Assembly (NCBI GenBank): GCA_046350655.1
Contig: JAXMAB010000012.1
Location: forward strand, 1-64,000
DNA length: 64,000 nucleotides
Direction: 5' to 3'
Source: JAEUHO01 sp046350655
GTDB lineage: Bacteria > Planctomycetota > PLA2 > JAEUHO01
Below are positions 51,754 through 59,174 of this stretch, piece by piece. Within the stretch, counting starts at the first letter, position 1. Each line of letters opens with the position of its first letter. The notes beneath the pieces were generated by a model that saw only the letters and a program-made list of their open reading frames with translations, was not told where the DNA came from and searched no databases. The translations under genes and the position numbers were made by a program.

Positions 51754-52461
51754 GTGTCCCGTCCGCCCGTCCCCCCCTACGAGGTCTTCGCGGCGCGCGC
51801 GAAGGCGATGACCAAGGAGATCCCCGCCGAGTTCCTCGACGGGGTCGAGGACGTGGTCGTCCACCGCAAGGCGAAGCGCCACCCGCTGCTCGAGGACGTG
51901 CTGACGCTCGGCGAGCAGGAGCCGTCGGCCCTCGTCGCCATGACGGGGAGCGAGCTGGTCCGGTCCATCGTGCACCTCTACTACGGCTCGTTCGTCGAGC
52001 TCGCGCGGCGCGACCGCACGTTCGACGTGGACGCGGAGCTGCGCGAGACGATCGAGCACGAGCTCCAGCACCACCTCGAGGACCGCGCCGGGGTCCGCAC
52101 GCTCGTGGACGACGACGACCTCTTCGACGCGCACCAACGGTTCCGCGCGGGGCTCGAGACCCCGCGGGGCTGGTGGCGCCAGGGCGAGGAGCTCGACGAC
52201 GGGGTGTGGCAGGTGGGCGACGACCTGTTCGTCGAGCTCCGGCTGCGCCGGCGCGAGCTCGAGGCCGTGCGCGGGACCACCGTGTCGCTGACGGTGCTCG
52301 ACGAGCCGTTCGAGGCGGAGGTGCCGGCCGACGCGGCGCCGGGCGACATCCTCACCTTCGAGGGCGAGGGCGTGCTCCCGGAGGGCGCCGGCGACGACGC
52401 GGACGGCGAGGCCGACGACGGCGCCGGCGACCTGCACCTCGTCCTCGACGTGCGGCGATGA
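51754..52461 (+). CDS. Zincin-like metallopeptidase domain fused to a DnaJ C-terminal-like domain
   Basis: 235 aa. Residues 1-120 match the small zincin_1/MinA-type metallopeptidase: EVFAARAKAMTKEIPAEFLDGVEDVVV, then IVHLYYGSFVELA and the zinc site TIEHELQHHLEDRAG near residue 102 (HExxHH-x-x-D). Residues about 165-235 look like a DnaJ C-terminal substrate-binding domain: LFVELRLRRRELEAVRGTTVSLTVLDEPFEAEVPADAAPGDILTFEGEGV, then GDLHLVLDVRR, the classic VPAG..PG..L...G.GV and GDL pattern. No J domain is present. A fusion of a protease with a chaperone substrate-binding module suggests proteolysis of unfolded clients; this is inference. The start is GTG with TAGGCT 7 nt upstream. Confidence 0.75.
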   Translation: MSRPPVPPYEVFAARAKAMTKEIPAEFLDGVEDVVVHRKAKRHPLLEDVLTLGEQEPSALVAMTGSELVRSIVHLYYGSFVELARRDRTFDVDAELRETIEHELQHHLEDRAGVRTLVDDDDLFDAHQRFRAGLETPRGWWRQGEELDDGVWQVGDDLFVELRLRRRELEAVRGTTVSLTVLDEPFEAEVPADAAPGDILTFEGEGVLPEGAGDDADGEADDGAGDLHLVLDVRR

Positions 52462-52579
52462 CGCGAGAATCCCCGCAACCGCGGCGCGGCTCGCGCGACT
52501 ACGGGAGGATCGCCGTCGCCCGACGGCGGGCGCCCGCGCACGCCGCGGCCCCGCCGCCCCTGGCCCCGTAGGAGCCCCC

Positions 52580-53167
52580 ATGCCGTCGCCCCGTCCGTCC
52601 GCCGCCACGTCCCCGACCGTCGCCCCCAAGGCGCCGCCCGCGAAGCCGGTGCGCGCGAAGCCGGTCGCGCCGAGGGCGGCCGCCGCCCCGCGCGCCGCGC
52701 CGAAGCCGGCCGACGGGACGCCCGAGGGCCCCGCGGCCGACGCCGGGCCGCGCCGCTTCCTCGTGAAGACCGAGCCGTCCGAGCTCTCCTACGCGACGAT
52801 CGCGAAGGACCGCCGCGTGACGTGGGACGGCGTGCGCAACGCGCTCGCGCAGCGGCACCTCGCCTCGATGCGTCGGGGCGACCTCGTGCTCGTCTACCAC
52901 ACGGGCGACGAGAAGGCCGTGACGGGGCTCACGCGCGTCGCGAGCGCGCCGAAGCCGGACGCCACCGACCCCAGCGGGAAGGCCCTCGCGGTCGATCTCG
53001 TCCCCGTCGCGGCCGCGGCGACGCCGGTGCCGCTCGCGGCGATCAAGGCCGACGCGCGGTGCGCGGACCTCGCGCTGGTGCGGATCCCGCGGTTGTCCGT
53101 GATGCCGGTCCCGGACGCCGCGTGGCAGGCGCTCGTCGCGGCCGCGGGGTTCCCCGCGGCGCCGTGA
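52580..53167 (+). CDS. EVE (PUA-like) domain protein
   Basis: 195 aa. After a 50-residue Pro/Ala/Lys-rich N-terminus (PPAKPVRAKPVAPRAA) the EVE domain begins: RRFLVKTEPSELSYATIAKDRRVTWDGVRNALAQRHLASMRRGDLVLVYHTGDEKAVTGLTRVAS. The FLVKTEP, W-GVRN and GDLV-YH motifs are diagnostic of EVE/THYN1 proteins, which bind modified bases in DNA or RNA. Ends VMPVPDAAWQALVAAAGF. GGAG lies 7 nt upstream of the ATG. No McrB or other partner gene is adjacent, so a restriction role is not indicated; a housekeeping RNA/DNA role is more likely. Confidence 0.9.
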   Translation: MPSPRPSAATSPTVAPKAPPAKPVRAKPVAPRAAAAPRAAPKPADGTPEGPAADAGPRRFLVKTEPSELSYATIAKDRRVTWDGVRNALAQRHLASMRRGDLVLVYHTGDEKAVTGLTRVASAPKPDATDPSGKALAVDLVPVAAAATPVPLAAIKADARCADLALVRIPRLSVMPVPDAAWQALVAAAGFPAAP

Positions 53168-53253
53168 CCGCCCCGCGCCCCGGCGGGCCCGCGGGCCCGC
53201 GGGCCGCGCGCGGCGTCGGACGGGCGCGGCACACGCCCGGCGCGGGACGGGGC

Positions 53254-53862
53254 CTATCCCGCGATCGCGTCGACGTGGAGGCGGGCGAGGGCGGCGGCGA
53301 GCGTCGTGGCGTCGCCGGTGCCCGCCCGGGCGGTCGCGCGCAGGACGTGCTGCACGCCGCCGACGATCATGGACGTCGCCAGCGTGGGGTCGACGCCGTC
53401 CCGCAGCAGCTTCGCGGCGCGCGCGCGGGACAGCAGCTTCCCCACCAGGCGGCGCCAGGCCTCCTCGTGCGCCGCGATGAACCGCGCGGCCTCGGGCTCG
53501 TTGCCCGCGCCGCCGACGAGCACGAGGCGCGCGACGTCGCGGTCGGCCAGCGCGGCCGAGAGCACGTGGGCGTGCAGCGTGCAGAGGGCCGCCTCGAGCT
53601 CGTCGCGCGTCGTCACGGCGGCGAGGCGGGGCAGCGCGGGCAGCATGCGGTCGAGGAGCTCGCGGGCCGCGACGCCGAGGGCGTGGCGCTTCGAGTCGAA
53701 CTGCTTGTAGAAGGTGCCGCGCGAGACGCCCGCCTCGCGGACGATGTCGCTGACCTGCGTCCGCGCGACGCCGCGCCGCACGAGCACGCGCACCGCGGCG
53801 GCGAGCAGGCGGGCGCGCCGCTCGTGGGGGTGCAGACGCGGGGCGCGACGGGCGGCGACCAC
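53254..53862 (-). CDS. TetR-family transcriptional regulator
   Basis: 202 aa from GTG at 53862 with GGAGG upstream. The N-terminal helix-turn-helix is typical: RARLLAAAVRVLVRRGVARTQVSDIVREAGVSRGTFYKQFDSKRHAL (about residues 15-60). The C-terminal ligand-binding part is helical with no recognisable ligand. It is 17 bp downstream of the STAS gene on the same strand and convergent with the EVE gene. It probably represses itself or a nearby operon; no operator was identified. Confidence 0.9.
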   Translation of the reverse strand: MVAARRAPRLHPHERRARLLAAAVRVLVRRGVARTQVSDIVREAGVSRGTFYKQFDSKRHALGVAARELLDRMLPALPRLAAVTTRDELEAALCTLHAHVLSAALADRDVARLVLVGGAGNEPEAARFIAAHEEAWRRLVGKLLSRARAAKLLRDGVDPTLATSMIVGGVQHVLRATARAGTGDATTLAAALARLHVDAIAG

Positions 53863-53879
53863 GGGAGACCTCCGCGCGG

Positions 53880-54218
53880 TCAGCGGCCGGTCGGCTTGCG
53901 CAGGTGCGTGCGCGCGGCCTCGACGCTCGAGAAGGACGGGATCACCGCGTCGAGGCCGACGGCGCGGAGGAGGCGCGCGACGCCGGGCTGCGGGTGGGCG
54001 ACGGCGAGGCCCCCGCCGCGCTCCGCGAGCATCTTCCCCGTGCGGACGAGCAGGCCGAGGCCGCTCGACGAGAGGAACGTCGTGCGCGTCAGGTCCACCA
54101 CGAGCGCCGTGCCCGTGGGGCCGAGCGTCGAGCCGGCCTCGCGTTCGAGCGACGCGACCGACTCCGTGGTGACCTCCGCGGGCCAGGACAGCACGGCCGG
54201 GGTGGACGGCGGGACCAT
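53880..54218 (-). CDS. STAS-domain anti-sigma-factor antagonist-like protein
   Basis: 112 aa, a single STAS domain: VTTESVASLEREAG, ALVVDLTRTTFLSSSGLGLLVRTGKMLAERGGGLAVAHPQPGVARLLRAVGLDAVIPSFSSVEAA. The phosphorylatable Ser lies in FLSSSGLG, matching the DSSG-type motif of SpoIIAA/RsbV family members. No RsbW-like kinase gene is nearby. It is located 17 bp upstream of the TetR gene on the same strand and may be co-transcribed with it. The ATG at 54218 lacks a good ribosome binding site. Confidence 0.88.
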   Translation of the reverse strand: MVPPSTPAVLSWPAEVTTESVASLEREAGSTLGPTGTALVVDLTRTTFLSSSGLGLLVRTGKMLAERGGGLAVAHPQPGVARLLRAVGLDAVIPSFSSVEAARTHLRKPTGR

Positions 54219-54270
54219 GGCAGGATCGTTCCCGAAACCGCCGGACGCCGCAAGACGGGACCGGGGAGCG

Positions 54271-54816
54271 TCAGAGCCCCAGGCGGTCGATGCGCCAGCC
54301 GTCGTCGGTGCGGACCAGGCGGACGGGCCGGGTCTCTCCCCCGTGCGCGGGGACCTCGAGGTCGATGCGGTCGCCGTCCGCGCCGCTGCGCGTCGGCAGG
54401 GGGACCCAAGGCCCGCGCGGCTCCGAGGCCATGAAGACCCGCAGCAGGGCGGCCGCGTCGCCGGTGGCGAGCGCGGCCTGCGCGGCGGCCCGCGCCGCGG
54501 GGTCGTCGGGCAGCTTCACGCGCGTGGCGACGCGAGGCCCGGTGGCCGGGTCCGTGAGCAGGGCCCGCCACGCCTCGAGGTCGCGCGAGAGCCGGACCTC
54601 CCCCGCGGGGGTGAGGTAGGGCCGCAGGCGCGCGAGGTCGCCGTCGGCGAGCGCCGCGTGCGCCGCCTTCCACACGGCGTCCGGCGACGACCGGTCGACG
54701 GTCGCGGGCGCGGCGGGGTTCCCCGCGGCGTCCTTCCTGGGGGGCGCGTCGCGGCCGCACGCGGCCGCGAGCAACGCGACGAGGACGCCGGCGACGGTCG
54801 GGGATCGGGAGCGCAT
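54271..54816 (-). CDS. Lipoprotein of unknown function, NTF2-like C-terminus
   Basis: 181 aa. Signal peptide with lipobox LVALLAAAC, so probably lipid-anchored. The mature region SSPDAVWKAAHAALADGDLARLRPYLTPAG and the ending RPVLVRTDDGWRIDRLGL-type strand are like NTF2/DUF4878-type domains. A palindromic-element half copy lies within the coding sequence (near 54528-54541). The ATG at 54816 shares a 24-bp intergenic region with the divergent gene at 54841; TACCGT lies 8 nt upstream of the ATG. Confidence 0.65.
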   Translation of the reverse strand: MRSRSPTVAGVLVALLAAACGRDAPPRKDAAGNPAAPATVDRSSPDAVWKAAHAALADGDLARLRPYLTPAGEVRLSRDLEAWRALLTDPATGPRVATRVKLPDDPAARAAAQAALATGDAAALLRVFMASEPRGPWVPLPTRSGADGDRIDLEVPAHGGETRPVRLVRTDDGWRIDRLGL

Positions 54817-54824
54817 GGCGCCCC

Positions 54825-54834
54825 ACGGTAGCAT
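54825..54834. promoter_or_regulatory. Overlapping divergent -10 elements in a 24-bp intergenic region
   Basis: On the plus strand TAGCAT (54829-54834) lies 6 nt before GTG 54841. On the minus strand TACCGT (54825-54830) lies 8 nt before ATG 54816. The two hexamers share the TA at 54829-54830. There is no room for leader sequences. Confidence 0.5.
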
Positions 54835-54840
54835 CCGTCC

Positions 54841-55335
54841 GTGGACGACTTCCCGATCACCGCGTGGCGCTACCACCTCGACGTGCCGGTGCACGGCGCG
54901 GACCGCCAGAACCTCCCGGACGCGCTCGAGGCCGAGGACCTCGACCTGTTCCAGGACCTCCCGCGGGAGGAGGCGTACGCCGCGATCCGTGACGGCCGGT
55001 TGCGGTACGACGCGGTGCGCGCGGACCCCGCGCCCGCGTTCCCGCAGGACCTCGCCGTCCTGTCGATGTACCTCTTCGACGTCCTGCGGGGCATCGAGGT
55101 CGCGGAGCGCTACGTCGCGGAGGACGTCACCGACGACGTGCGCGCGTGGAAGGTCGTCGCGCGCCGCGGCGAGTGGGTGAAGGTGCCCCTGGTCGTCGGG
55201 CGCACCTCGGAGGGCGCGTTCCTCGTGGACCCGGACCGCGAGGACCTCGAGGTGGTGCGGGCGCGCTGGGCCGGGTACCCCACGTGGTTCCACGACGGGA
55301 TGCGGCGCAAGCACCCGTCGCTGCGCACGCTCTAG
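54841..55335 (+). CDS. Conserved-looking protein of unknown function
   Basis: 164 aa, not recognised. An aromatic-rich N-terminus (DDFPITAWRYHLDVPVHGADRQNL), an acidic helix, a central helical segment (AVLSMYLFDVLRGIEVAERYVAED) and a C-terminal beta part (VVARRGEWVKVPLVVGRTSEGAFLVDPDREDLEVV) ending WFHDGMRRKHPSLRTL. No signal peptide, so cytoplasmic. It starts with GTG, TAGCAT 6 nt upstream, and is divergent from the lipoprotein gene across only 24 bp, so the two genes probably share a bidirectional promoter. Confidence 0.65.
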   Translation: MDDFPITAWRYHLDVPVHGADRQNLPDALEAEDLDLFQDLPREEAYAAIRDGRLRYDAVRADPAPAFPQDLAVLSMYLFDVLRGIEVAERYVAEDVTDDVRAWKVVARRGEWVKVPLVVGRTSEGAFLVDPDREDLEVVRARWAGYPTWFHDGMRRKHPSLRTL

Positions 55336-55428
55336 CCCGGTCCATCCGCGAGGGACGAGCCGCGACAGGGGCTGAACGATGCCCACCGGCCGGTTGGGGG
55401 CGATGGATGCGGCCCGGGCGGTGACGCG

Positions 55429-56838
55429 TCAGCGGTGGCGCGCGCGCCCCGGCGGAAGGTCGCCGCCGCCGTCGATCGCGCGACCGCGCACCACCGCGCC
55501 GAAACCGTGGCGCGCGCGCAGCGCGTCGAGCGCGGCGTCGAGCCGGCCCGCCGCGGGCCCGGCGCTCCCGGTCTCGAGATGGTCGAAGAGGCCCGGCGTG
55601 CGGTCGCCGGCGGGCACCAGGCCGTGCAGCGCGACGCCCACGAGGCGCAGCGGCGTGCGGCCGTCGTGCCGCTGGCGCAGGATCGCGTCCGCCGCCGCCA
55701 GCACGTCGCGGTCGCGGTCCGTGGGCTCGGGCAGGCGCCGGCGCGCCTCCGTCGTGCGGAAGGAGGCGTCGCGCAGCTTCACGCCCACCGACTTCGCGAG
55801 GAGCCCCGCGGTGCGCAGCGCCGAGCACGCGTGCTGCGCGAGGTCCGAGAGCACCGCGGCGAGCCGCTCGGTGTCGGCCACGTCGCGCTCGAACGAGGTC
55901 TCGCGCGACAGCGAGCGCGTCGCGGGCTCGGCGTCGTCGTCGTCGCCCTCCTCGCCGCGGGCGTGGCGCGCGAGGCGCAGGCCGTGCCGCCCGAGCGCGC
56001 GCTCGAGCACGTCCGCGGGCGCGCGCGCGAGGTCGCCGACGCGCACGAGGCCGAGGCGGGCGAGCGCGGCGCGGGTCGTCTCGCCGACGCCGGGGAGCTC
56101 CTCCACCGCGAGCCCCGCGAGGAACGCCGCCTCGGCGCCGGCCGGGACCTCGAGCACGCCGGCGGGCTTCGCGAGGTTCGCCGCGACCTTCGCGACGGTG
56201 CGCGTCCCGCCGATGCCCACGGACACCGACAGCCCGGTCCGCGCGAGCACGTCCGCGCGCAGGTCGCCCGCGACGTCGAGCCACGGGCGCACCACGCCCT
56301 TGCGCGCGTGGACGCGCTCGCAGCCCGTCAGCTCGAGGTAGGCCTCGTCGAGCGACATCGGCGTCACGCGCGGCGCGAACGCGCGGAACACCTCGAAGAC
56401 CTCGGCGGAGGCCCGCTCGTAGGCGGCGAAGTCCGGCGGCACGAACACGAGGCCGGGGCACATCGCCGCGGCCCGGCTCGACGGCATCGCGCTGCGCACC
56501 CCGAACCGCCGCGCCTCGTAGGACGCCGAGCACACGACGCCGCGGCTGCCGGGCGGCGCGCCGACGACGACGCACCGGCCGCGCAGCGACGGGTCGCGCC
56601 GCTGCTCGACCGAGACGTAGAAGGCGTCGAGGTCGACGAGGAACCACGTCCGCCGCCCCGCGGGCCCCGGAGGGTCTGCGGGAGCCGACGCGGCGGTCGA
56701 CGCCACGGCCGGCCCCGACGAACCCGCCGACGTCGAACCCCCGGCGCCGCCCGCCTCGCGGTCGGCGCGCTCCGGCAGCCCGCCCCCGCCGGGGGAGCCC
56801 GTAGGGACCGGATCGGCCGGGGACGGCGGGACGACCAC
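55429..56838 (-). CDS. dinB: DNA polymerase IV (Y-family, DinB)
   Basis: 469 aa translesion polymerase. Palm residues are in FLVDLDAFYVSVEQRR and MSLDEAYLELTG (SLDEAYLD-like). Other motifs: CSASYEARRFGVRSAMPSSRAAAMCP, SVSVGIGGTRTVAKVAANLAKP, the helix-hairpin-helix ELPGVGETTRAALARLG, and a little-finger domain (TRSLSRETSFERDVAD ... LRLVGVALHGLV). The first about 64 residues are a low-complexity Pro/Gly/Ala extension not found in standard DinB, so a later start is possible; the GTG at 56838 has GGAGG at 7 nt. The ending GLFDHLE is the common beta-clamp-binding region. Confidence 0.93.
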   Translation of the reverse strand: MVVPPSPADPVPTGSPGGGGLPERADREAGGAGGSTSAGSSGPAVASTAASAPADPPGPAGRRTWFLVDLDAFYVSVEQRRDPSLRGRCVVVGAPPGSRGVVCSASYEARRFGVRSAMPSSRAAAMCPGLVFVPPDFAAYERASAEVFEVFRAFAPRVTPMSLDEAYLELTGCERVHARKGVVRPWLDVAGDLRADVLARTGLSVSVGIGGTRTVAKVAANLAKPAGVLEVPAGAEAAFLAGLAVEELPGVGETTRAALARLGLVRVGDLARAPADVLERALGRHGLRLARHARGEEGDDDDAEPATRSLSRETSFERDVADTERLAAVLSDLAQHACSALRTAGLLAKSVGVKLRDASFRTTEARRRLPEPTDRDRDVLAAADAILRQRHDGRTPLRLVGVALHGLVPAGDRTPGLFDHLETGSAGPAAGRLDAALDALRARHGFGAVVRGRAIDGGGDLPPGRARHR

Positions 56839-56990
56839 GCGGGGGCCTCCGAAGGGGCCACGGCCCGCGCACGGGACGCGCCCCTGGCCTCGAATGCGTA
56901 CGAAATCCTAACATCCAAGGGTCCCGGGCCAGGAACGCGGGGATCGTCTACTCTCTCCCCGGGGTGGTCGCTGCTGGCGGAGGTCCCTCG

Positions 56991-58466
56991 ATGTCGCGTT
57001 CCCGCTCGGTCCTCGGTCTCGTCCTCGCGATCGGTCTCTGGGGGTGCGGCGGCGGCGGGGGCGGCGGAGGCGGCAGCCTCGACGCGGGGCCGGTGCACTG
57101 GGGCGTCCCGTTCGTCACGGCGTCCGGCTCGCAGCGCCTGTACGTCACGTTCCACAACCTGAGCCCCTCGAACGCCACCGCGACGTTCACGCCGTACGCG
57201 TACGACGGCACGCCGGGCGGCGTCGCCGCGGTCGCGCTCGACGGCTACGACAGCCAGACGCTCGTCTTCGTCGGCACGCCGACCACGGCCTGGTTCCTCG
57301 TGACGACGCCCTCGAGCGAGGTCGAGGTCTCCTACGCGCACACGGACCCGAGCGGGCCCGTGGACGAGGCCTCGCGGGCGTGCCCACTCGGCGACCTCGG
57401 CGCGCCGCCCCCCTCGACGACGCAGTCCGTCGCCGTCACGCTCGACGCGACGACGCTCCGCGTCACGAACGCCACCGGCGCGGCCAACGTCGTCACCGCG
57501 ACGGCGTGGGCGTCGCCCGCGCCGGGCAGCGACGCCGTCGCGGGCACGTCGGTGCCCGTCGCGCTCGATCCGTTCGAGACCGCCTTCCTCGACCCGTCGA
57601 CGTTCGGCTCCGGGTTCCTCGGCACGGTCGCGTTCACGTCGACGTCGCCGTTCTTCGCGACCGTCGTCGAGGGCAGCAACGACCTCGCGTTCGACGGCGT
57701 GCCGCCCGTGACGCGCCGCGACCGCATCCTCCACACCGGCGTCTCGTTCGGCCTCGACCACGCGGTCCCGAACGCCTACAACGACTTCGCGCTGATCCTC
57801 ACGAACACGACCGGTTCCGCGCGCCAGGTCGACCTGCGCCAGGTCCGCCGCACCGACGGCACCGCGATCCTCCTCTCGCCGCGCTCCATCGGCCTCGGGG
57901 CCCACGAGACGCGCGTGGTCGCCACGACCGACGCCCCGCTCGCGGACCTGTTCGGCGACGCGACGCTCGCCGCGACGCTCGTGCGCGCGCGCCTCGAGCT
58001 CTTCGTCCCCGACGACGTGGACGTGAGCGTCCGCCAGTTCGACCCGCTCGTGCTGCTCCACCTCGGCACGACGCGTCCCCAGCCCTCGGGCCACGTCGTC
58101 GACGTGATGGGCGTCCTCACGGAGGAGCTCCTCGACGTGAACGCGCGGCAGTGGGTCACCGTCCACAACCCGAACGCGCTCGAGATCACGGTCAACGTCG
58201 GCGTCATCGTCCCGCAGCCGGACGGCTTCGACGCCGCGCCGACCCCGATCGCCACGCTCACGATCCCCGCGAACGGGTTCGTCGACCTCTCGCCGGACGG
58301 CGTCGCGTACCTCGACCGCGACGGGTTCGCCGTCGACTTCGTCGCGCTGCGTTGCACCGGCGCGAACGCGTTCGCCGTGACCGGCCGCCGCGAGACGCGC
58401 GCGGCGAACGGCGTGCTCACGCGCTGGTCGTCGCTGATCACGCGCTCCCACGACGACGCGGACTGA
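56991..58466 (+). CDS. Secreted lipoprotein with beta-sandwich domains
   Basis: 491 aa. Lipoprotein signal with the C-GGGGGGGGG motif (GLVLAIGLWGCGGGGGGGGG) often seen in myxobacteria and Planctomycetota. The rest is beta-rich, consisting of at least three similar domains with patterns like QRLYVTFHNLSPSNATATFTPYAYDG, FALILTNTTGSARQVDLRQVRRTDG and WVTVHNPNALEITVNVGVIVPQPDG. Probably a cell-surface protein; function unknown. The ATG at 56991 follows GGAGG (spacing 7). A TACTCT box lies about 40 nt upstream. Confidence 0.72.
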   Translation: MSRSRSVLGLVLAIGLWGCGGGGGGGGGSLDAGPVHWGVPFVTASGSQRLYVTFHNLSPSNATATFTPYAYDGTPGGVAAVALDGYDSQTLVFVGTPTTAWFLVTTPSSEVEVSYAHTDPSGPVDEASRACPLGDLGAPPPSTTQSVAVTLDATTLRVTNATGAANVVTATAWASPAPGSDAVAGTSVPVALDPFETAFLDPSTFGSGFLGTVAFTSTSPFFATVVEGSNDLAFDGVPPVTRRDRILHTGVSFGLDHAVPNAYNDFALILTNTTGSARQVDLRQVRRTDGTAILLSPRSIGLGAHETRVVATTDAPLADLFGDATLAATLVRARLELFVPDDVDVSVRQFDPLVLLHLGTTRPQPSGHVVDVMGVLTEELLDVNARQWVTVHNPNALEITVNVGVIVPQPDGFDAAPTPIATLTIPANGFVDLSPDGVAYLDRDGFAVDFVALRCTGANAFAVTGRRETRAANGVLTRWSSLITRSHDDAD

Positions 58467-58516
58467 CGATCGGCGGCGCGTGGCGCGGTCGTCGAGACGC
58501 GCACCCCGTCCGCGCC

Positions 58517-58531
58517 GGGACGCGAGGCCCG
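58517..58531. repeat. Palindromic-element half copy
   Basis: GGGACGCGAGGCCCG, about 50 bp after the stop of the lipoprotein gene. Confidence 0.7.
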
Positions 58532-58556
58532 CTGGCCTGCGGCCCCCCGCAGTTCC

Positions 58557-58610
58557 TCACGCCCCCGCAGCCCCCACGGCCCCCGCAGCCCCCACGGCCC
58601 CCGCAACCCC
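58557..58610. repeat. 18-bp minisatellite coding GAVGAA
   Basis: Repeated GCCCCCGCAGCCCCCACG units at the 3' end of the LexA-like gene. Confidence 0.75.
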
Positions 58611-59111
58611 GCGTCCGGGCTCGACGGGCGTCGCGTCGAACTTCCGTAGGATCCCGACGACCACGCCCGTCACCTCGGGCCACGGGCCCGTCCGCCCCAC
58701 GCGGGTCGCACCGCCGTCGTAGAGCGCGAGCGCGTCGCGGTCGTGACGGACGCGCCAGAGGGCCCCTCGTCCGGAGCGATCGACCACCGCGGCGAGCGCC
58801 CCGTCCGGGGCCACCCGCGTCCGCCACAGGAAGACGTGGTCGCCGTGACGGACGCCGGCGCCCCCGAGGGCGCGACCCGCCACCCGGGCGAACGCGACGC
58901 CCTCGCCCGGACGCGCCGGGCTCGGCAGGGCCGGCGCGACGAGGCGGACCGCCGGCGGACGGCGGCGCCGCGGCGTGGCCGCGCGACGGGCAGGGCCGGA
59001 GGCGAGCGGGCCTCGCGGTCCCGACGGGGAGAGGTCGGACGGACGGGCCCAGAAGGGGGCCGAGAGAGAGGCCGAGGGCGGAACCGCGGCTCGGGGGGAC
59101 GTCGGGGTCAT
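58557..59111 (-). CDS. LexA/S24-like protein lacking catalytic residues
   Basis: 184 aa. An Arg/Pro/Ala-rich first 65 residues replace the usual DNA-binding domain. The C-terminal part reads FARVAGRALGGAGVRHGDHVFLWRTRVAPDGALAAVVDRSGRGALWRVRHDRDALALYDGGATRVGRTGPWPEVTGVVVGILRKFD. This tracks the LexA/signal-peptidase-like S24 domain (G-D-S-M.gaGI.dGD.V, then GdiVvalvdge.aTLKR, then vi GkVvgviR). At the nucleophile position Ser-Met is Ala-Leu, and the Lys is Trp-Arg, so self-cleavage is not expected. The C-terminus is an 18-bp repeat coding GAVGAA. A palindromic-element half copy (59007-59022) is read in frame near the N-terminus. Divergent from the DPP-IV-type gene. Confidence 0.55.
   Translation of the reverse strand: MTPTSPRAAVPPSASLSAPFWARPSDLSPSGPRGPLASGPARRAATPRRRRPPAVRLVAPALPSPARPGEGVAFARVAGRALGGAGVRHGDHVFLWRTRVAPDGALAAVVDRSGRGALWRVRHDRDALALYDGGATRVGRTGPWPEVTGVVVGILRKFDATPVEPGRGVAGAVGAAGAVGAAGA
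59007..59022. repeat. Palindromic-element half copy inside the LexA-like gene
   Basis: CGGGCCTCGCGGTCCC, read in frame on the minus strand as GPRGPLASG-type residues. Confidence 0.65.
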
Positions 59112-59161
59112 ACGAACAATAGACTAACGTGCCCCACCGACACCGGGCGACGGGCATCGGG

Positions 59162-59167
59162 TAGCGT
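59162..59167 (+). promoter_or_regulatory. -10-like TAGCGT, 7 nt before GTG at 59175
   Basis: GGTAGCGT-GCGCCGC-GTG; no ribosome binding site. The intergenic region is only 63 bp. Confidence 0.45.
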
Positions 59168-59174
59168 GCGCCGC

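Noticed and set aside
52580..53167. EVE protein as part of a modification-dependent restriction system
   Set aside because: No McrB-like GTPase, nuclease or methyltransferase gene is adjacent; the neighbours are housekeeping-type genes.
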